This document shows positions 45,157 through 54,050 of a DNA stretch of 64,000 bases, piece after piece. The notes beneath the pieces are model-generated. The model worked only from the letters and a program-made list of their open reading frames with translations. It had not been told where the DNA came from and ran no database searches. Position 1 is the first letter of the stretch, and every line of letters begins with the position of its first letter. Source of the stretch: Synechocystis sp. LKSZ1 (GTDB lineage: Bacteria; Cyanobacteriota; Cyanobacteriia; Cyanobacteriales; Microcystaceae). Both the position numbers and the translations under genes were made by a program. The DNA lies in assembly GCF_040436315.1 (NCBI RefSeq), contig NZ_AP031572.1, forward strand, positions 2,790,001-2,854,000. Reading direction: 5' to 3'.

Positions 45157-46083
45157 CTATTTCTTTTTGTTACCAAAGAGCCCGCCCAGAAAGCCGCCTT
45201 TGCTATCCTTGCTAGCGGATTTTTGGGTATCTGATAGGGTTTGTTTGTCTAATTCCCGCTTAGCCATCATGATTTGTGGATTCTGGGGATCGAGTTCCAC
45301 TGCTGTCTTGATGTGAACTTTAGCCATGGTCAGCATACTATTTTTTAGGTAAGCCATCCCCAGTAAACAATGGGCCTGACTATGTTTGGGGTCTAGCTTC
45401 AAAATTTCCCGCAGTTCTCCAATGGCCGCATTGTACTGGCCCTTTTCATAGTAATCTTGGGCACGGCGCAGATAGGTTTCCTGGGGAGACAGTTTAACGG
45501 GTTCTGCCTTCGGCGGTTCGGGTATTGGCGCAGAACTACTCGCTGTCCGTTCGCTTTGAACTATTGTGCGTTGGGATTGGGCAATGACCTTGGCAGGGGT
45601 TTCTGCTTTGAGTAGTAAAAAGACGAGATTAAGGTCACTAAGATGGGCAATTTTGCTAAAAACTTGCTCTAAATCACCGTAAAGGTCACGAATCAATGGG
45701 TTCAGGAGTTGGCGATAGACTAGTTCTGGATTGTTTTTAGCGGCCCATAGCTTTTGGGTATCTGGAGAGGCCTGAACAAGAGAAGTGCGCTCCTGGGTCA
45801 GATTGCGAGCTGTTTGGGAGGCAATGAGTAGGTGTTCCGTACGACTATTTTCCCGAGAGAGAATTTCATAGGCCGGATTCACTAACTTAGAAAAAAGTTT
45901 TTCGGCTAGTTTTTTTTGAGACTCATCCTCTGTTTTGCAGGTATCCGGATGCAGGATGTGAGCAATTTTTAAGTAGGATTGTCGAATCTGCTGGGAGGTC
46001 GCATCGAGGGGAGTCCCTAAAATGGCATGGTGATCCATCACGTCATACTTAAAGAGGCCTTGCTTAATGGGGAATGAAATCAT
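45157..46083 (-). CDS. J-domain and TPR protein
   Basis: 308 aa. The J domain is at residues 15-75 and keeps the HPD tripeptide (AHILHPD). A linker with Lys/Glu and Pro-rich segments leads to two or three TPR units (YYEKGQYNAAIGELREILKLDPKHSQAHCLLGMAYL and a further helix pair). The C terminus is Lys/Gly-rich (GGFLGGLFGNKKK). Probably a co-chaperone of DnaK. The start MISFPIKQGLFKYDV is the usual lead-in of cyanobacterial proteins of this type. Confidence 0.82.
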   Translation of the reverse strand: MISFPIKQGLFKYDVMDHHAILGTPLDATSQQIRQSYLKIAHILHPDTCKTEDESQKKLAEKLFSKLVNPAYEILSRENSRTEHLLIASQTARNLTQERTSLVQASPDTQKLWAAKNNPELVYRQLLNPLIRDLYGDLEQVFSKIAHLSDLNLVFLLLKAETPAKVIAQSQRTIVQSERTASSSAPIPEPPKAEPVKLSPQETYLRRAQDYYEKGQYNAAIGELREILKLDPKHSQAHCLLGMAYLKNSMLTMAKVHIKTAVELDPQNPQIMMAKRELDKQTLSDTQKSASKDSKGGFLGGLFGNKKK

Positions 46084-46147
46084 AGCAAACTACAACTGCC
46101 TATCCGATGCGACTGTCCCTATCTTTTTACTATTATCTGGTAAAGTC

Positions 46148-46993
46148 TCAGGGAATACTAGCTTTTGGGGGACTTGTCAAAGCTTGAAACCAGGCCGAAG
46201 CGTCTTCTAAAGCCTGACTAAGGGCCCCATGGATAGGGCCATTGGTGGCCAAAATTCGACCAGAGGCCAACACTAGAGGACTCCCATCGTAGGCACTAAC
46301 CTGGCCCCCAGCTTCCTGAACCAAGATAATACCCGCGGCAATATCCCAAGGATTAATGCCCCGCTCCCAATAGCCATCGAGACGGCCACAGGCCACATCT
46401 GCTAAATCAATGGCTGCCGAGCCACTGCGCCGGACGCCCTGGGTTTGGTGGGTCAGGTAGCAGAATTCTGCATAATTATTGTCTGCCGTTTCTCGACGGT
46501 CGTAGGCAAACCCTGACACTAAGAGGCTTTTGCCCAAATCCTTTGTTTGGGAAACTCGAATCGGACGGCGATTGAGATAGGCCCCCAGACCTTGGGCCGC
46601 CTGGAACAACTCCTGCCGGAAGGGGTTATAAATGACCCCGACGACGGGAACGCCCTCCACCAACAGGCCCAGAGAAATACAAGAGAGAGGATAACCATGG
46701 GCATAATTCGTCGTGCCATCCAGAGGGTCAATGGCCCACAGGCAAGTATCCGTTTCCCGACCAGAATAGCCCGATTCCTCGGCTAAAATGGCATGGTCAG
46801 GACAGTGGCGCGACAGAATTTCTAGAATGATCGCCTCTGCTTGTTGGTCAGCCTCCGTGACCAAATTACCGGCCTGGCCCTTTTCTTGAATCTGAGTCAG
46901 CTTGCCGTAGCAATCCTCTAGGACAACGCCTGCCGCCAGGGCCGCCTCTGTGGCAATTTCTAGCCAGGTTTTTAACGATTTCCGATCCAGCAT
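46148..46993 (-). CDS. Inositol monophosphatase family protein
   Basis: 281 aa from ATG 46993 (GTG 47002 is possible). Metal-binding motifs AEESGYSGRE, WAIDPLDGTTNYAHGYP and NPWDIAAGIILVQEAGG are complete, so a Mg2+- and Li+-sensitive phosphatase is expected. Substrate could be inositol, histidinol or fructose-bisphosphate-like phosphates. Ferredoxin gene lies immediately upstream on the same strand. Confidence 0.88.
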   Translation of the reverse strand: MLDRKSLKTWLEIATEAALAAGVVLEDCYGKLTQIQEKGQAGNLVTEADQQAEAIILEILSRHCPDHAILAEESGYSGRETDTCLWAIDPLDGTTNYAHGYPLSCISLGLLVEGVPVVGVIYNPFRQELFQAAQGLGAYLNRRPIRVSQTKDLGKSLLVSGFAYDRRETADNNYAEFCYLTHQTQGVRRSGSAAIDLADVACGRLDGYWERGINPWDIAAGIILVQEAGGQVSAYDGSPLVLASGRILATNGPIHGALSQALEDASAWFQALTSPPKASIP

Positions 46994-47010
46994 CCTCGCC
47001 ACTCAACGCA

Positions 47011-47379
47011 CTAATCATCTTCTAACGGTAGGCCAAAACGGACGCGGCCACCGCCAAAATAACGGCCAAATTGCAGTTCATAGACTTCATCCTCGTCCTG
47101 AGTCTCCACTTCTAGGTCAGAGCGAGCGTAGCTCACACAGAGCAGAGCATAACCCCGGTCTCGTAATTCTTGGGAGAGACCGACGGCTTCGGGTTGGAAA
47201 ACCTCTCCTGACCGAATCCGCACCGCACAACTGGTACAGGCCCCGTTGCGACAGGAAAAGGGCAGTTCATAGCCCTGGTGTTCCGCTTGGTGCAGGATGT
47301 AGCGGTCGCTGGCAACGGTTAGATCGTGGATTTCCCCGGTTTGGCGATGGTGGACACGGAGACGGTAAAACTGGGCCAT
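47011..47379 (-). CDS. Plant-type [2Fe-2S] ferredoxin with C-terminal extension
   Basis: 122 aa. The cluster motif CRNGACTSC, with a further Cys in GYALLC, gives the four cysteine ligands (CxxxxCxxC...C). Photosynthetic PetF is about 97 residues; the extra 25 residues (YELQFGRYFGGGRVRFGLPLEDD) are a conserved-looking tail, so this is likely one of the alternative, low-abundance ferredoxins (FdC-like). The inositol phosphatase gene follows by 17 bases. Confidence 0.87.
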   Translation of the reverse strand: MAQFYRLRVHHRQTGEIHDLTVASDRYILHQAEHQGYELPFSCRNGACTSCAVRIRSGEVFQPEAVGLSQELRDRGYALLCVSYARSDLEVETQDEDEVYELQFGRYFGGGRVRFGLPLEDD

Positions 47380-47401
47380 AAAAAATTTTGGGATTAAGTA
47401 T

Positions 47402-47430
47402 TTGGGATTACGCTTTGCTTATTGTACAAT
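47402..47430 (+). promoter_or_regulatory. Candidate promoter of tRNA-Ser(GGA)
   Basis: TTGGGA at 47402-47407 and TACAAT at 47425-47430 with a 17-base spacer, 20 bases before the tRNA. Confidence 0.6.
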
Positions 47431-47450
47431 GGACTTTTGTGACCACTTTT

Positions 47451-47537
47451 GGAGAGGTGGCCGAGCGGTTGAAGGCGCAGCACTGGAAATGCTGTTTGGG
47501 GGTAACTTCAACGAGGGTTCGAATCCCTCCCTCTCCG
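47451..47537 (+). tRNA. tRNA-Ser (anticodon GGA)
   Basis: 87 nt. Acceptor GGAGAGG/CCTCTCC with discriminator G, anticodon stem CAGCA/TGCTG with loop CTGGAAA (GGA), long variable arm and T arm GGTTCGAATCC. CCA is not encoded. Confidence 0.95.
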
Positions 47538-47687
47538 TTGCTAATCAGCAAAATTGAAGATGATGTTCTGTCAGGCCCAGGGGGCGGTGATTCGGTAAAT
47601 CCCCCTCCTAGGGGTCTGGATAGCCGATCCTGATACCCAAGGGCCAGGGGATAAGCTGAGGGTGGAGGGTACGCAAACAAGGCGACT

Positions 47688-47732
47688 CTCCCAAACCTAA
47701 ATGCAACCCGAATTGAGTTCTGTGTTTGGAGG
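47688..47732 (+). promoter_or_regulatory. Candidate RNA thermometer in the hspA leader
   Basis: CTCCCAAAC (47688-47696) can pair with GTTTGGAGG (47724-47732), which contains the hspA ribosome site GGAGG, 8 bases before the ATG at 47741. The helix has one A-C mismatch and one G-U pair; the loop is 27 nt. Melting of the helix would free the ribosome site, as described for hsp17 of Synechocystis. Confidence 0.55.
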
Positions 47733-47740
47733 CAAGCATA

Positions 47741-48187
47741 ATGGCATTACTCCGTTGGCAACCCCTCAGGGAATTAGATACCCTACAACATGAAATGAAC
47801 CGTCTCTTCGATACCCTCAGTCCCCAGGGCCTTTTAAAAGAAGGTGACGGCTGGCCGAGTTTCATGCCCCCGGCGGAAATTACGGAAACGCCTGAAGCTC
47901 TTCATCTTAAAGTCGAAATTCCTGGCCTACAGGCGGAAGATATTAACGTTGAAGTCACCCGTGATAGCGTCAGCCTTAGTGGCGAACGGCGTTCTGAAAC
48001 CCGTGCGGAAGAAAAAGGCGTAACCCGTACTGAATTCCGTTATGGCAAATTTGAACGGGTCATTCCCCTACCCAGCAAGGTAGACAATACCCAAGTCACG
48101 GCGGAATACAAAGACGGTATCCTCACTCTAACGCTCCCTAAAGCGGAAGAAGAAAAAAACCGCGTCGTTAAAGTGAACTTAGGTTAG
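47741..48187 (+). CDS. hspA: Small heat-shock protein, Hsp20 family
   Basis: 148 aa from ATG 47741 (a TTG 15 bases upstream is less likely). N-terminal arm LRWQPLRELDTLQHEMNRLF, alpha-crystallin domain with EITETPEALHLKVEIPGL and GERRSE, the closing FERVIPLPSKVD and LTLTLPKAEEEK. It forms oligomers that hold unfolded proteins. A possible RNA thermometer occludes its ribosome site and a strong terminator follows. Confidence 0.92.
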   Translation: MALLRWQPLRELDTLQHEMNRLFDTLSPQGLLKEGDGWPSFMPPAEITETPEALHLKVEIPGLQAEDINVEVTRDSVSLSGERRSETRAEEKGVTRTEFRYGKFERVIPLPSKVDNTQVTAEYKDGILTLTLPKAEEEKNRVVKVNLG

Positions 48188-48221
48188 GTTTCTTTTGGCG
48201 GGATCGCTCGTCATTTCCCCT

Positions 48222-48248
48222 CTCCCCTGGCCGGCCAGGGGAGTCTTT
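48222..48248 (+). terminator. hspA terminator
   Basis: The palindrome CTCCCCTGGCC/GGCCAGGGGAG (48222-48243) is followed by TCTTT. An 8- to 11-bp GC stem with practically no loop. Confidence 0.8.
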
Positions 48249-48282
48249 ATTGACTTAGGGTATTGGCCGGGTTTCAGAGCCC

Positions 48283-48288
48283 TATAAT
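48283..48288 (+). promoter_or_regulatory. Candidate -10 box of gatB
   Basis: TATAAT at 48283-48288, 28 bases before the ATG. No -35 box at good spacing is evident (TTGACT at 48250 is too far). Confidence 0.45.
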
Positions 48289-48315
48289 AGACTGAGCTAA
48301 TTCGTGATCGACACT

Positions 48316-49803
48316 ATGACCGCTACCGCCGTTAAGACTGACTACGAAGCCGTCATTGGCCTAGAAACCCACTGTCAACTGAATACTGCCAGTAAAATCT
48401 TCTGTCAGTGCTCTACCCAGTTCAACAGTCCCCCTAACACTAACGTTTGTCCTGTGTGTTTGGGCTATCCAGGGGTCTTGCCCGTCCTCAATCAAGCGGT
48501 GCTGGCGGCGGCGGTTAAACTCGGCCTGGCCATTAACGGCCAGATTGCCCCCTACAGTAAATTTGACCGGAAGCAATATTTTTATCCAGACTTGCCGAAA
48601 AATTATCAAATTTCCCAGTACGACCTGCCCATTGTCGAGCAGGGTTCCCTGGAAATTGAATTAGTTGATAAAAAAAGCAAACAAGTTACGCGCAAAACCA
48701 TCGGCATTACCCGTCTCCACATGGAAGAGGATGCCGGGAAATTAGTCCATGCAGGCAGTGATCGTCTGGCAGGCTCAACCCACTCCCTGGTAGATTTCAA
48801 TCGCACGGGGGTGCCTTTGTTGGAAATCGTCTCGGAACCCGACCTCCGCTCGGGCCAGGAAGCCGCTGAATACGCCCAGGCCCTGCGTCAACTGGTACGG
48901 TACCTGGGGATCAGTGATGGCAACATGCAGGAAGGCTCCCTCCGCTGTGATGTCAATATCTCGGTGCGGCCCGTCGGCCAAGCTAAATTTGGTACGAAGG
49001 TAGAAATCAAGAATATGAACTCCTTCAGCGCCATTCAAAAGGCCATTGAGTACGAAATTGAACGACAAATCGAGGCCCTGGAAAACGGAGAGGCCATTGT
49101 CCAAGAAACTCGTCTCTGGGAAGAAGGCAGTCAACGGACGATCAGTATGCGGAAAAAAGAAGGTTCTAGCGATTATCGATATTTCCCCGAACCTGACCTG
49201 CCCCCCCTAGAAGTCTCCGAAGCGCAAAAACAGGCCTGGTTAGCAGAACTGCCTGAACTTCCCGCCGCCAAACGAAGTCGCTATGAAGTCGAGTTTGGTC
49301 TCTCGGCCTACGATGCGCAGGTATTAACGGAAGACCGTGAGGTGGCTGAATATTTTGAAAAAGCTGTTCAGGCCGGTGGCAACGCAAAATTAGTCGCTAA
49401 CTGGATTACCCAAGACATTGCGGCCTACGTCAATACCAACAAAATCAACATCGGAGACTTAGCTTTCACTCCCCAGGGCCTGGCGGAACTAGTGATGTTG
49501 ATTGAAAAAGGCACCATCAGCGGCAAAATTGCCAAGGAAATCCTACCGGAATTGCTAGAAAAAGGAGGCTCTCCTCAAAAAGTGGTCGAGGCCAAGGGGA
49601 TGACCCAACTCTCAGATCCGGCAGAATTGGGCCGTATCATTGCCGAAATTTTGGCCGCCCATCCCAAGGAACTAGAGAAATACCGGAGCGGCAAGGGCAA
49701 CATGAAAGGGTTTTTTGTCGGTCAAGTGATGAAACAAACCAGTGGTCGGGCCGACCCGAAATTAACCAACCAGCTCTTGGAACAGCAGTTAGCGGAGGCC
49801 TAG
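48316..49803 (+). CDS. gatB: Asp/Glu-tRNA(Asn/Gln) amidotransferase subunit B
   Basis: 495 aa from ATG 48316. GatB motifs: VIGLETHCQLNTASKIFC, LPVLNQAVLAAAVKLG, FDRKQYFYPDLPKNYQISQYDLPI, VDFNRTGVPLLEIVSEPD, and a C-terminal GatB_Yqey-like domain (FFVGQVMKQTSGRADPKL). It phosphorylates misacylated Glu-tRNA(Gln) and passes it to GatA for amidation. GatA and GatC are not in the window. 3' end overlaps the PRTase gene by 4 bases. Confidence 0.95.
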   Translation: MTATAVKTDYEAVIGLETHCQLNTASKIFCQCSTQFNSPPNTNVCPVCLGYPGVLPVLNQAVLAAAVKLGLAINGQIAPYSKFDRKQYFYPDLPKNYQISQYDLPIVEQGSLEIELVDKKSKQVTRKTIGITRLHMEEDAGKLVHAGSDRLAGSTHSLVDFNRTGVPLLEIVSEPDLRSGQEAAEYAQALRQLVRYLGISDGNMQEGSLRCDVNISVRPVGQAKFGTKVEIKNMNSFSAIQKAIEYEIERQIEALENGEAIVQETRLWEEGSQRTISMRKKEGSSDYRYFPEPDLPPLEVSEAQKQAWLAELPELPAAKRSRYEVEFGLSAYDAQVLTEDREVAEYFEKAVQAGGNAKLVANWITQDIAAYVNTNKINIGDLAFTPQGLAELVMLIEKGTISGKIAKEILPELLEKGGSPQKVVEAKGMTQLSDPAELGRIIAEILAAHPKELEKYRSGKGNMKGFFVGQVMKQTSGRADPKLTNQLLEQQLAEA

Positions 49804-50459
49804 GCCGGGGGATTCTGGAGGCGTAGGGCCAAATTGAGATAATGGCAGACAACCTCATCCGGCACTTGGCTAAAGTCTTCGTACCATAGCCCAATAGATT
49901 GCAGGGGAGCGGGTTGCAAGAGGCAAAATACCCGATCGACGCGCTGGCAGAGTTGTTGGTAGCTATCCGGTGCAATCACAGGAACAGCTACGATCAGTTG
50001 CCTTGGCCCCTGTTGTTCAGTGATGGCGATTGCCCCCTGGAGAGTCGCCCCCGTAGCCACGCCGTCATCGACTAAAATCACCGTTTTTCCTTTTAGAACT
50101 GGAAGGGGTAGCCCACGACGATAGCAAGCATTGCGTCGGGCAATTTCCTGCTCTTCTTCTTGTTGTACTCGGGCTATCTCTGTCGTCGTAATTTTCAAGT
50201 AATCCACAATATCTTGATTAATGACCCGCAGACCGCCCAAGGTAATTGCGCCCATCGCCAACTCTGGCTGGCCCGGTGCCCCTAATTTTCGCACCAGACA
50301 GACATCCAAGGGCCATCCCAACTGACGCGCAATGGGATAAGCAACCGGGACTCCGCCCCTGGGTAAAGCGAGGACTAATCCCGGTTCATGCTGAATCAAT
50401 CCTTGCAACTGATCCGCTAGCTGTTGTCCGGCCCAAAGACGATTCGGTAGTCGTTCCAT
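49800..50459 (-). CDS. Phosphoribosyltransferase family protein
   Basis: 219 aa from ATG 50459. PRPP-binding motif VILVDDGVATGATLQGAI near residue 125 and an N-terminal LALPRGGVPVAYPIARQLG, LVRKLGAPGQPELAMGAI. The pattern is that of the unassigned PRTase family often fused to or placed near hydrolases. The ligand base is not clear. Convergent with gatB. Confidence 0.85.
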   Translation of the reverse strand: MERLPNRLWAGQQLADQLQGLIQHEPGLVLALPRGGVPVAYPIARQLGWPLDVCLVRKLGAPGQPELAMGAITLGGLRVINQDIVDYLKITTTEIARVQQEEEQEIARRNACYRRGLPLPVLKGKTVILVDDGVATGATLQGAIAITEQQGPRQLIVAVPVIAPDSYQQLCQRVDRVFCLLQPAPLQSIGLWYEDFSQVPDEVVCHYLNLALRLQNPPA

Positions 50460-50676
50460 CTGGTTTGATCCTCCTACTGGCAATAATGAGCCTGGCGGTG
50501 ATCGACCGGTTTGAGGGGAGCTTTTTCCCTAAATGTCCTCTAACTTCAGGCTAACAAGTTTGCTGAAATCCTGGGGGCCTGTAACTGACAAAGGAGGCCC
50601 TCTACCAGGAAGACCGTTGTCGGTGATAATGGAAGCAACTCGCGTTGTTCAATCAATATTGAGAGGAATAATCAGG

Positions 50677-51156
50677 ATGACCTGGCGTGGTTCGGTGGAT
50701 GTCAAAGATAAAATTTTTGGAGCGCTTGTTTACCTCATTCCCCTGCTGGATGCTTTCATGTTCGGCAAATTTCTCTTGACCCAGTTTCCTGCTCTCGCTT
50801 TAATTTACCTTCCTCTAGGGCCTTTGCTCCAGTTTTACTACCAGTTTCCCTTCGGTTCCTTCATTGTTTTTCTGGCGCTTTTCTTCGCGGTAGTGAGAAA
50901 TGAGCGGATCTCCCATTTCATTCGCTTCAATGCCATGCAGGCCATCCTGATGGGGATTTTACTATCCCTATTTGGTCTAATTATGCAGTACGTCTTTGTT
51001 GGCCTAGGCATTGACCTCCTCACGGAAACCCTCTATAACTTCGCTTTTTTGGGGGCTATCGTCGCCACCGGCTACAGTATTGTCCAGTCTATCCTCGGCC
51101 GCTACGCAGAAATTCCCACTATCTCAGAGGCCGCTTATTCCCAGGTGCGATGGTAA
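50677..51156 (+). CDS. Tic20-family protein
   Basis: 159 aa from ATG 50677. Starts MTWRGSVDVKDKIFGALVYLIP and has four membrane segments, with VRNERISHFIRFNAMQAILMGI typical of Tic20 and its cyanobacterial relatives. In plastids Tic20 forms part of the inner-membrane protein import channel; in cyanobacteria its role is uncertain. The size matches the cyanobacterial homologue. Confidence 0.85.
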   Translation: MTWRGSVDVKDKIFGALVYLIPLLDAFMFGKFLLTQFPALALIYLPLGPLLQFYYQFPFGSFIVFLALFFAVVRNERISHFIRFNAMQAILMGILLSLFGLIMQYVFVGLGIDLLTETLYNFAFLGAIVATGYSIVQSILGRYAEIPTISEAAYSQVRW

Positions 51157-51491
51157 AAAAGAACGCTAGCTTCCCATGCCTATCTACCTTCGCTTGTCAT
51201 TAAGAAAGCGTTAATTCTTCCATGACAATTCTCAAAAGAAGATGGCAGAATTCCTTGTTCTTCAAAAGCTCGGGCTTCTTTAACTAAACTTAACTTGGCC
51301 CTTCCACTGAAGCAATTTTTACAAATTCGGATTTGATCTTGAATTTTGTCAACAAGTCGGTATAATGGCACTTAGGGAAGCTCATTGCCTACACTCTCTT
51401 TGTGGGTTTGAATATCCCAAAGTCATTGTGGTCAAGTCCCTATCCACAGAGTCAACCACATTTCTTGCTCAGGTGTGAGGATTATCTAGCT
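51157..51491. other. 335-bp leader region upstream of the porin gene
   Basis: No convincing gene. A short frame on the minus strand (51180-51371) shows no family or ribosome site. The region should carry the porin promoter and a leader of about 120 nt. Confidence 0.55.
51339..51366 (+). promoter_or_regulatory. Candidate promoter of the porin gene
   Basis: TTGAAT at 51339-51344 and TATAAT at 51361-51366 with a 16-base spacer, giving a transcript start near 51373 and a leader of about 119 nt. Confidence 0.6.
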
Positions 51492-53207
51492 ATGAATAAA
51501 AAGTTCTTACCTTTACTCAAGGCACTTCCCATTGCGGTAGGTGCGTCCTTGATGTCTTTTCAGGGCTCTATCGCTGCTCCCCAGGATGCCGTTAACTCCC
51601 AAGTTCTACCGACTGCTAATCAGACTGACGCCCTGGAAATGATGCGGCGCCGTCAAGACATGAAACGCTTTGATGCCAACATGGGGGCAGATCAAGGCAT
51701 GTCCCAGGTTACCAGTGTTTCTGAACTCCGCGATGTTCAACCCACCGAATGGGCCTATGAGGCACTGAAAAGCTTGGTTGAGCGCTACGGTTGTATCGTA
51801 GGTTATCCTGACCGTACCTTCCGCGGTAACCGAGCCCTGTCTCGTTGGGAATTCGCCGCTGGTTTAAACGCCTGTATGAATGTGATGGAGCGCCTCATTC
51901 AAGAGAATGTTGCCGTTCTACGAGAAGATATTGATAAATTGAAAGCCTTAGCTCAACAGTTTGAGCAAGAACTAGCTGCTCTGGGAGCGCGTGTTGATAA
52001 CCTAGAGTCTAGAGTTTCCTTCCTAGAAGATCATCAATTCTCTACCACCACTAAACTCAACGGGATCGCTATTTTCTCGCTGGAAAACCAATGGGGTGGT
52101 GAAAAAGCTATTGACTGGCGTCAACAAGATTTACTGAACCAAGGTCGCCGTAGCGCCCCCGCCGATGTTGATGAAATTGCAACCTTCTCCGACCGGGTTC
52201 GTCTCAACTTTGACACTAGCTTCACCGGCAAGGACTTGCTGAAAACTCGTCTACAGGCGGGTAACGTTCCTAACCTGAGTGGCCCTACCGGCACCAACAT
52301 GGCTCGTCTTTCCTTTGACGGCTCTTCCCCCAACAACAACGTTGACCTCAACAAATTGTGGTACCGCTTCCCCATGGGGAATCTGAAAGCTTGGGTTGGT
52401 CCCCGTGGTTTGGCCCTTGATGATGTCTTCAATACCTATAATCCCTACCTCCAGAGTAGTGACACGGGGGCTCTCAGCCGCTTCAGCCGCTATAGTCCCT
52501 TCGTTAACCGGGGGCCTGAAGGTGCAGGTTTAGCTCTGCAATACGATTTCAGCAAGCAATTTAACATCGTTGCTACCTACTTGGCTGATGATGGTCAAGC
52601 CAGCACCCCTACTGCTAACAATGGCTTTTTCAATGGTAGCTTCAGTACTGGTGCTCAGCTAAACTACAAGGCTACTGATAACCTGGGAATTGGTTTATCT
52701 TATCTGCACAAGTACTACAGCGCTGCGGCTCGTCCTAACCTAACCGCTGGCACGGGCAGTGTGATTGCCAGTGATCCCTTCTACGGTACCCCTACCACGG
52801 TAGACACCTATAACCTCCAAGGTAACTGGAAAATCACCAACAACCTGAACCTGTCTGCTTGGGGTGGTTATGCGAACGCCAATGCTCAAGGTGGGCGTCG
52901 TAATGGTCTCAGTGCTGACCTCTGGACTTGGAATGCTGCCCTTTCTATCCTTGACTTGGGTAAAGAAGGTGCTGTTCTCTCCTTTAGTGGTGGTTTGATG
53001 CCCTACGCTCCCTACGTTGGTAGTCTAACAGGGGATTTAATCAGCAATGATCGTAGCGCTCCTTACATCATTGAAACCCAGTACGCATACCCCATCAACA
53101 AAAATATCCAAATTACCCCTGGCTTCTACGTTATTCTTAACCCAGAAGCTAACAGCAACAACTCCAGCATCTGGGTGGGTGTTCTGCGGACAACCTTCAA
53201 GTTCTAA
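51492..53207 (+). CDS. SLH-domain outer-membrane porin (iron-uptake-type, OprB-like)
   Basis: 571 aa from ATG 51492. Signal peptide LKALPIAVGASLMSFQGSIAAP, then an SLH domain (PTEWAYEALKSLVERYGCIVGYPDRTFRGNRALSRWEFAAGLNACMNVM) that ties the protein to peptidoglycan, a coiled-coil stretch (IDKLKALAQQFEQELAALGARVDNLESR), and a beta-barrel of OprB type that ends in a Phe (VLRTTFKF). Related porins admit inorganic ions, including iron. Confidence 0.92.
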   Translation: MNKKFLPLLKALPIAVGASLMSFQGSIAAPQDAVNSQVLPTANQTDALEMMRRRQDMKRFDANMGADQGMSQVTSVSELRDVQPTEWAYEALKSLVERYGCIVGYPDRTFRGNRALSRWEFAAGLNACMNVMERLIQENVAVLREDIDKLKALAQQFEQELAALGARVDNLESRVSFLEDHQFSTTTKLNGIAIFSLENQWGGEKAIDWRQQDLLNQGRRSAPADVDEIATFSDRVRLNFDTSFTGKDLLKTRLQAGNVPNLSGPTGTNMARLSFDGSSPNNNVDLNKLWYRFPMGNLKAWVGPRGLALDDVFNTYNPYLQSSDTGALSRFSRYSPFVNRGPEGAGLALQYDFSKQFNIVATYLADDGQASTPTANNGFFNGSFSTGAQLNYKATDNLGIGLSYLHKYYSAAARPNLTAGTGSVIASDPFYGTPTTVDTYNLQGNWKITNNLNLSAWGGYANANAQGGRRNGLSADLWTWNAALSILDLGKEGAVLSFSGGLMPYAPYVGSLTGDLISNDRSAPYIIETQYAYPINKNIQITPGFYVILNPEANSNNSSIWVGVLRTTFKF

Positions 53208-53243
53208 CCAAGATTTCGTTTAACTTGAACTTTTTTAGAAATT

Positions 53244-53279
53244 CTGTCTTCTCGAATTAACGGGGAGACAGTTTTTTTC
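53244..53279 (+). terminator. Porin gene terminator
   Basis: CTGTCTTC / GGGGAGACAG hairpin (53244-53271) followed by TTTTTTT. Confidence 0.8.
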
Positions 53280-53321
53280 TGTTAGGATAAGCCTGGGTAT
53301 TGGCTAAGGACAAAATAAACG

Positions 53322-53714
53322 ATGCGAATTATTCACACCATGTTACGAGTGGGAAATCTAGAGGAATCCCTCAACTTTTACTGCGATATTTTGGGGATGA
53401 CCTTATTGCGTCAAAAAGATTATCCCAGCGGAGAATTTACCCTAGCCTTTGTCGGCTATGGTGCGGAATCAGAACAGGCAGTGATTGAATTAACCTACAA
53501 CTGGGGTATCGAAAAGTATGAGCTAGGCAATGCCTTTGGCCATATTGCTCTGGCGGTGGATGATATTTATGCCACCTGCGACAAAATTAAAGCCCGCGGC
53601 GGCAAGGTAACTCGCGAACCCGGGCCAATGAAGCATGGGACGACGGTAATTGCCTTTGTCGAAGACCCCAATGGCTACAAAATTGAATTGATTCAGGCAA
53701 AAACTGAAAATTAA
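53322..53714 (+). CDS. gloA: Lactoylglutathione lyase (glyoxalase I)
   Basis: 130 aa. Starts [22 protein letters not shown], then [22 protein letters not shown], and the C-terminal [23 protein letters not shown] and [14 protein letters not shown]; the metal-binding His, Glu, His and Glu are all at their usual positions. It converts methylglyoxal hemithioacetal to lactoylglutathione. Terminator hairpin at 53715. Confidence 0.93.
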   Translation: MRIIHTMLRVGNLEESLNFYCDILGMTLLRQKDYPSGEFTLAFVGYGAESEQAVIELTYNWGIEKYELGNAFGHIALAVDDIYATCDKIKARGGKVTREPGPMKHGTTVIAFVEDPNGYKIELIQAKTEN

Positions 53715-53737
53715 GGCTCCCTAGATTTGAGGGAGCC
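53715..53737. terminator. Hairpin after gloA, possibly bidirectional
   Basis: GGCTCCCT (53715-53722), 7-base loop, AGGGAGCC (53730-53737). A weak A/T-rich tail follows. It separates gloA from the convergent nfu gene. Confidence 0.6.
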
Positions 53738-53773
53738 AAGGTATTTATCCAAGGGCCAATATTGAGCGCTTAA

Positions 53774-54004
53774 CTAGAGGACTTGCTCTACCTCTGCAAT
53801 TTCAGGAATCATTTCCCGGAGTTTGCGCTCGATGCCCATGCGTAGGGTCATGGTAGAACTGGGACAGGAACCACAGGCTCCCTGAAGACGGAGTTTTACA
53901 ATGGGGCCATCGAGTTCGACCACTTCCACATTGCCGCCATCGGCCATCAAGTAAGGACGCAATTCATCTAGGACGGTTTCGACGTTGTCTAGGGTAAGTT
54001 CCAT
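53774..54004 (-). CDS. NifU-like C-terminal domain protein (Nfu)
   Basis: 76 aa from ATG 54004. It is the Nfu scaffold domain: [20 protein letters not shown] and [20 protein letters not shown], whose CxxC holds a [4Fe-4S] cluster between two subunits. It matches the single-domain Nfu used in cyanobacterial photosystem I cluster assembly. The DUF3386 gene is upstream, separated by 46 bases. Confidence 0.92.
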   Translation of the reverse strand: MELTLDNVETVLDELRPYLMADGGNVEVVELDGPIVKLRLQGACGSCPSSTMTLRMGIERKLREMIPEIAEVEQVL

Positions 54005-54050
54005 GGTTGACCTCAATATCGTGCTTGTTGATTTTAACGCGGGGCTAGGT

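Noticed and set aside
51180-51371. 63-aa frame on the minus strand upstream of the porin gene
   Set aside because: No ribosome site or family, and it covers the porin promoter; weaker evidence than a leader region.
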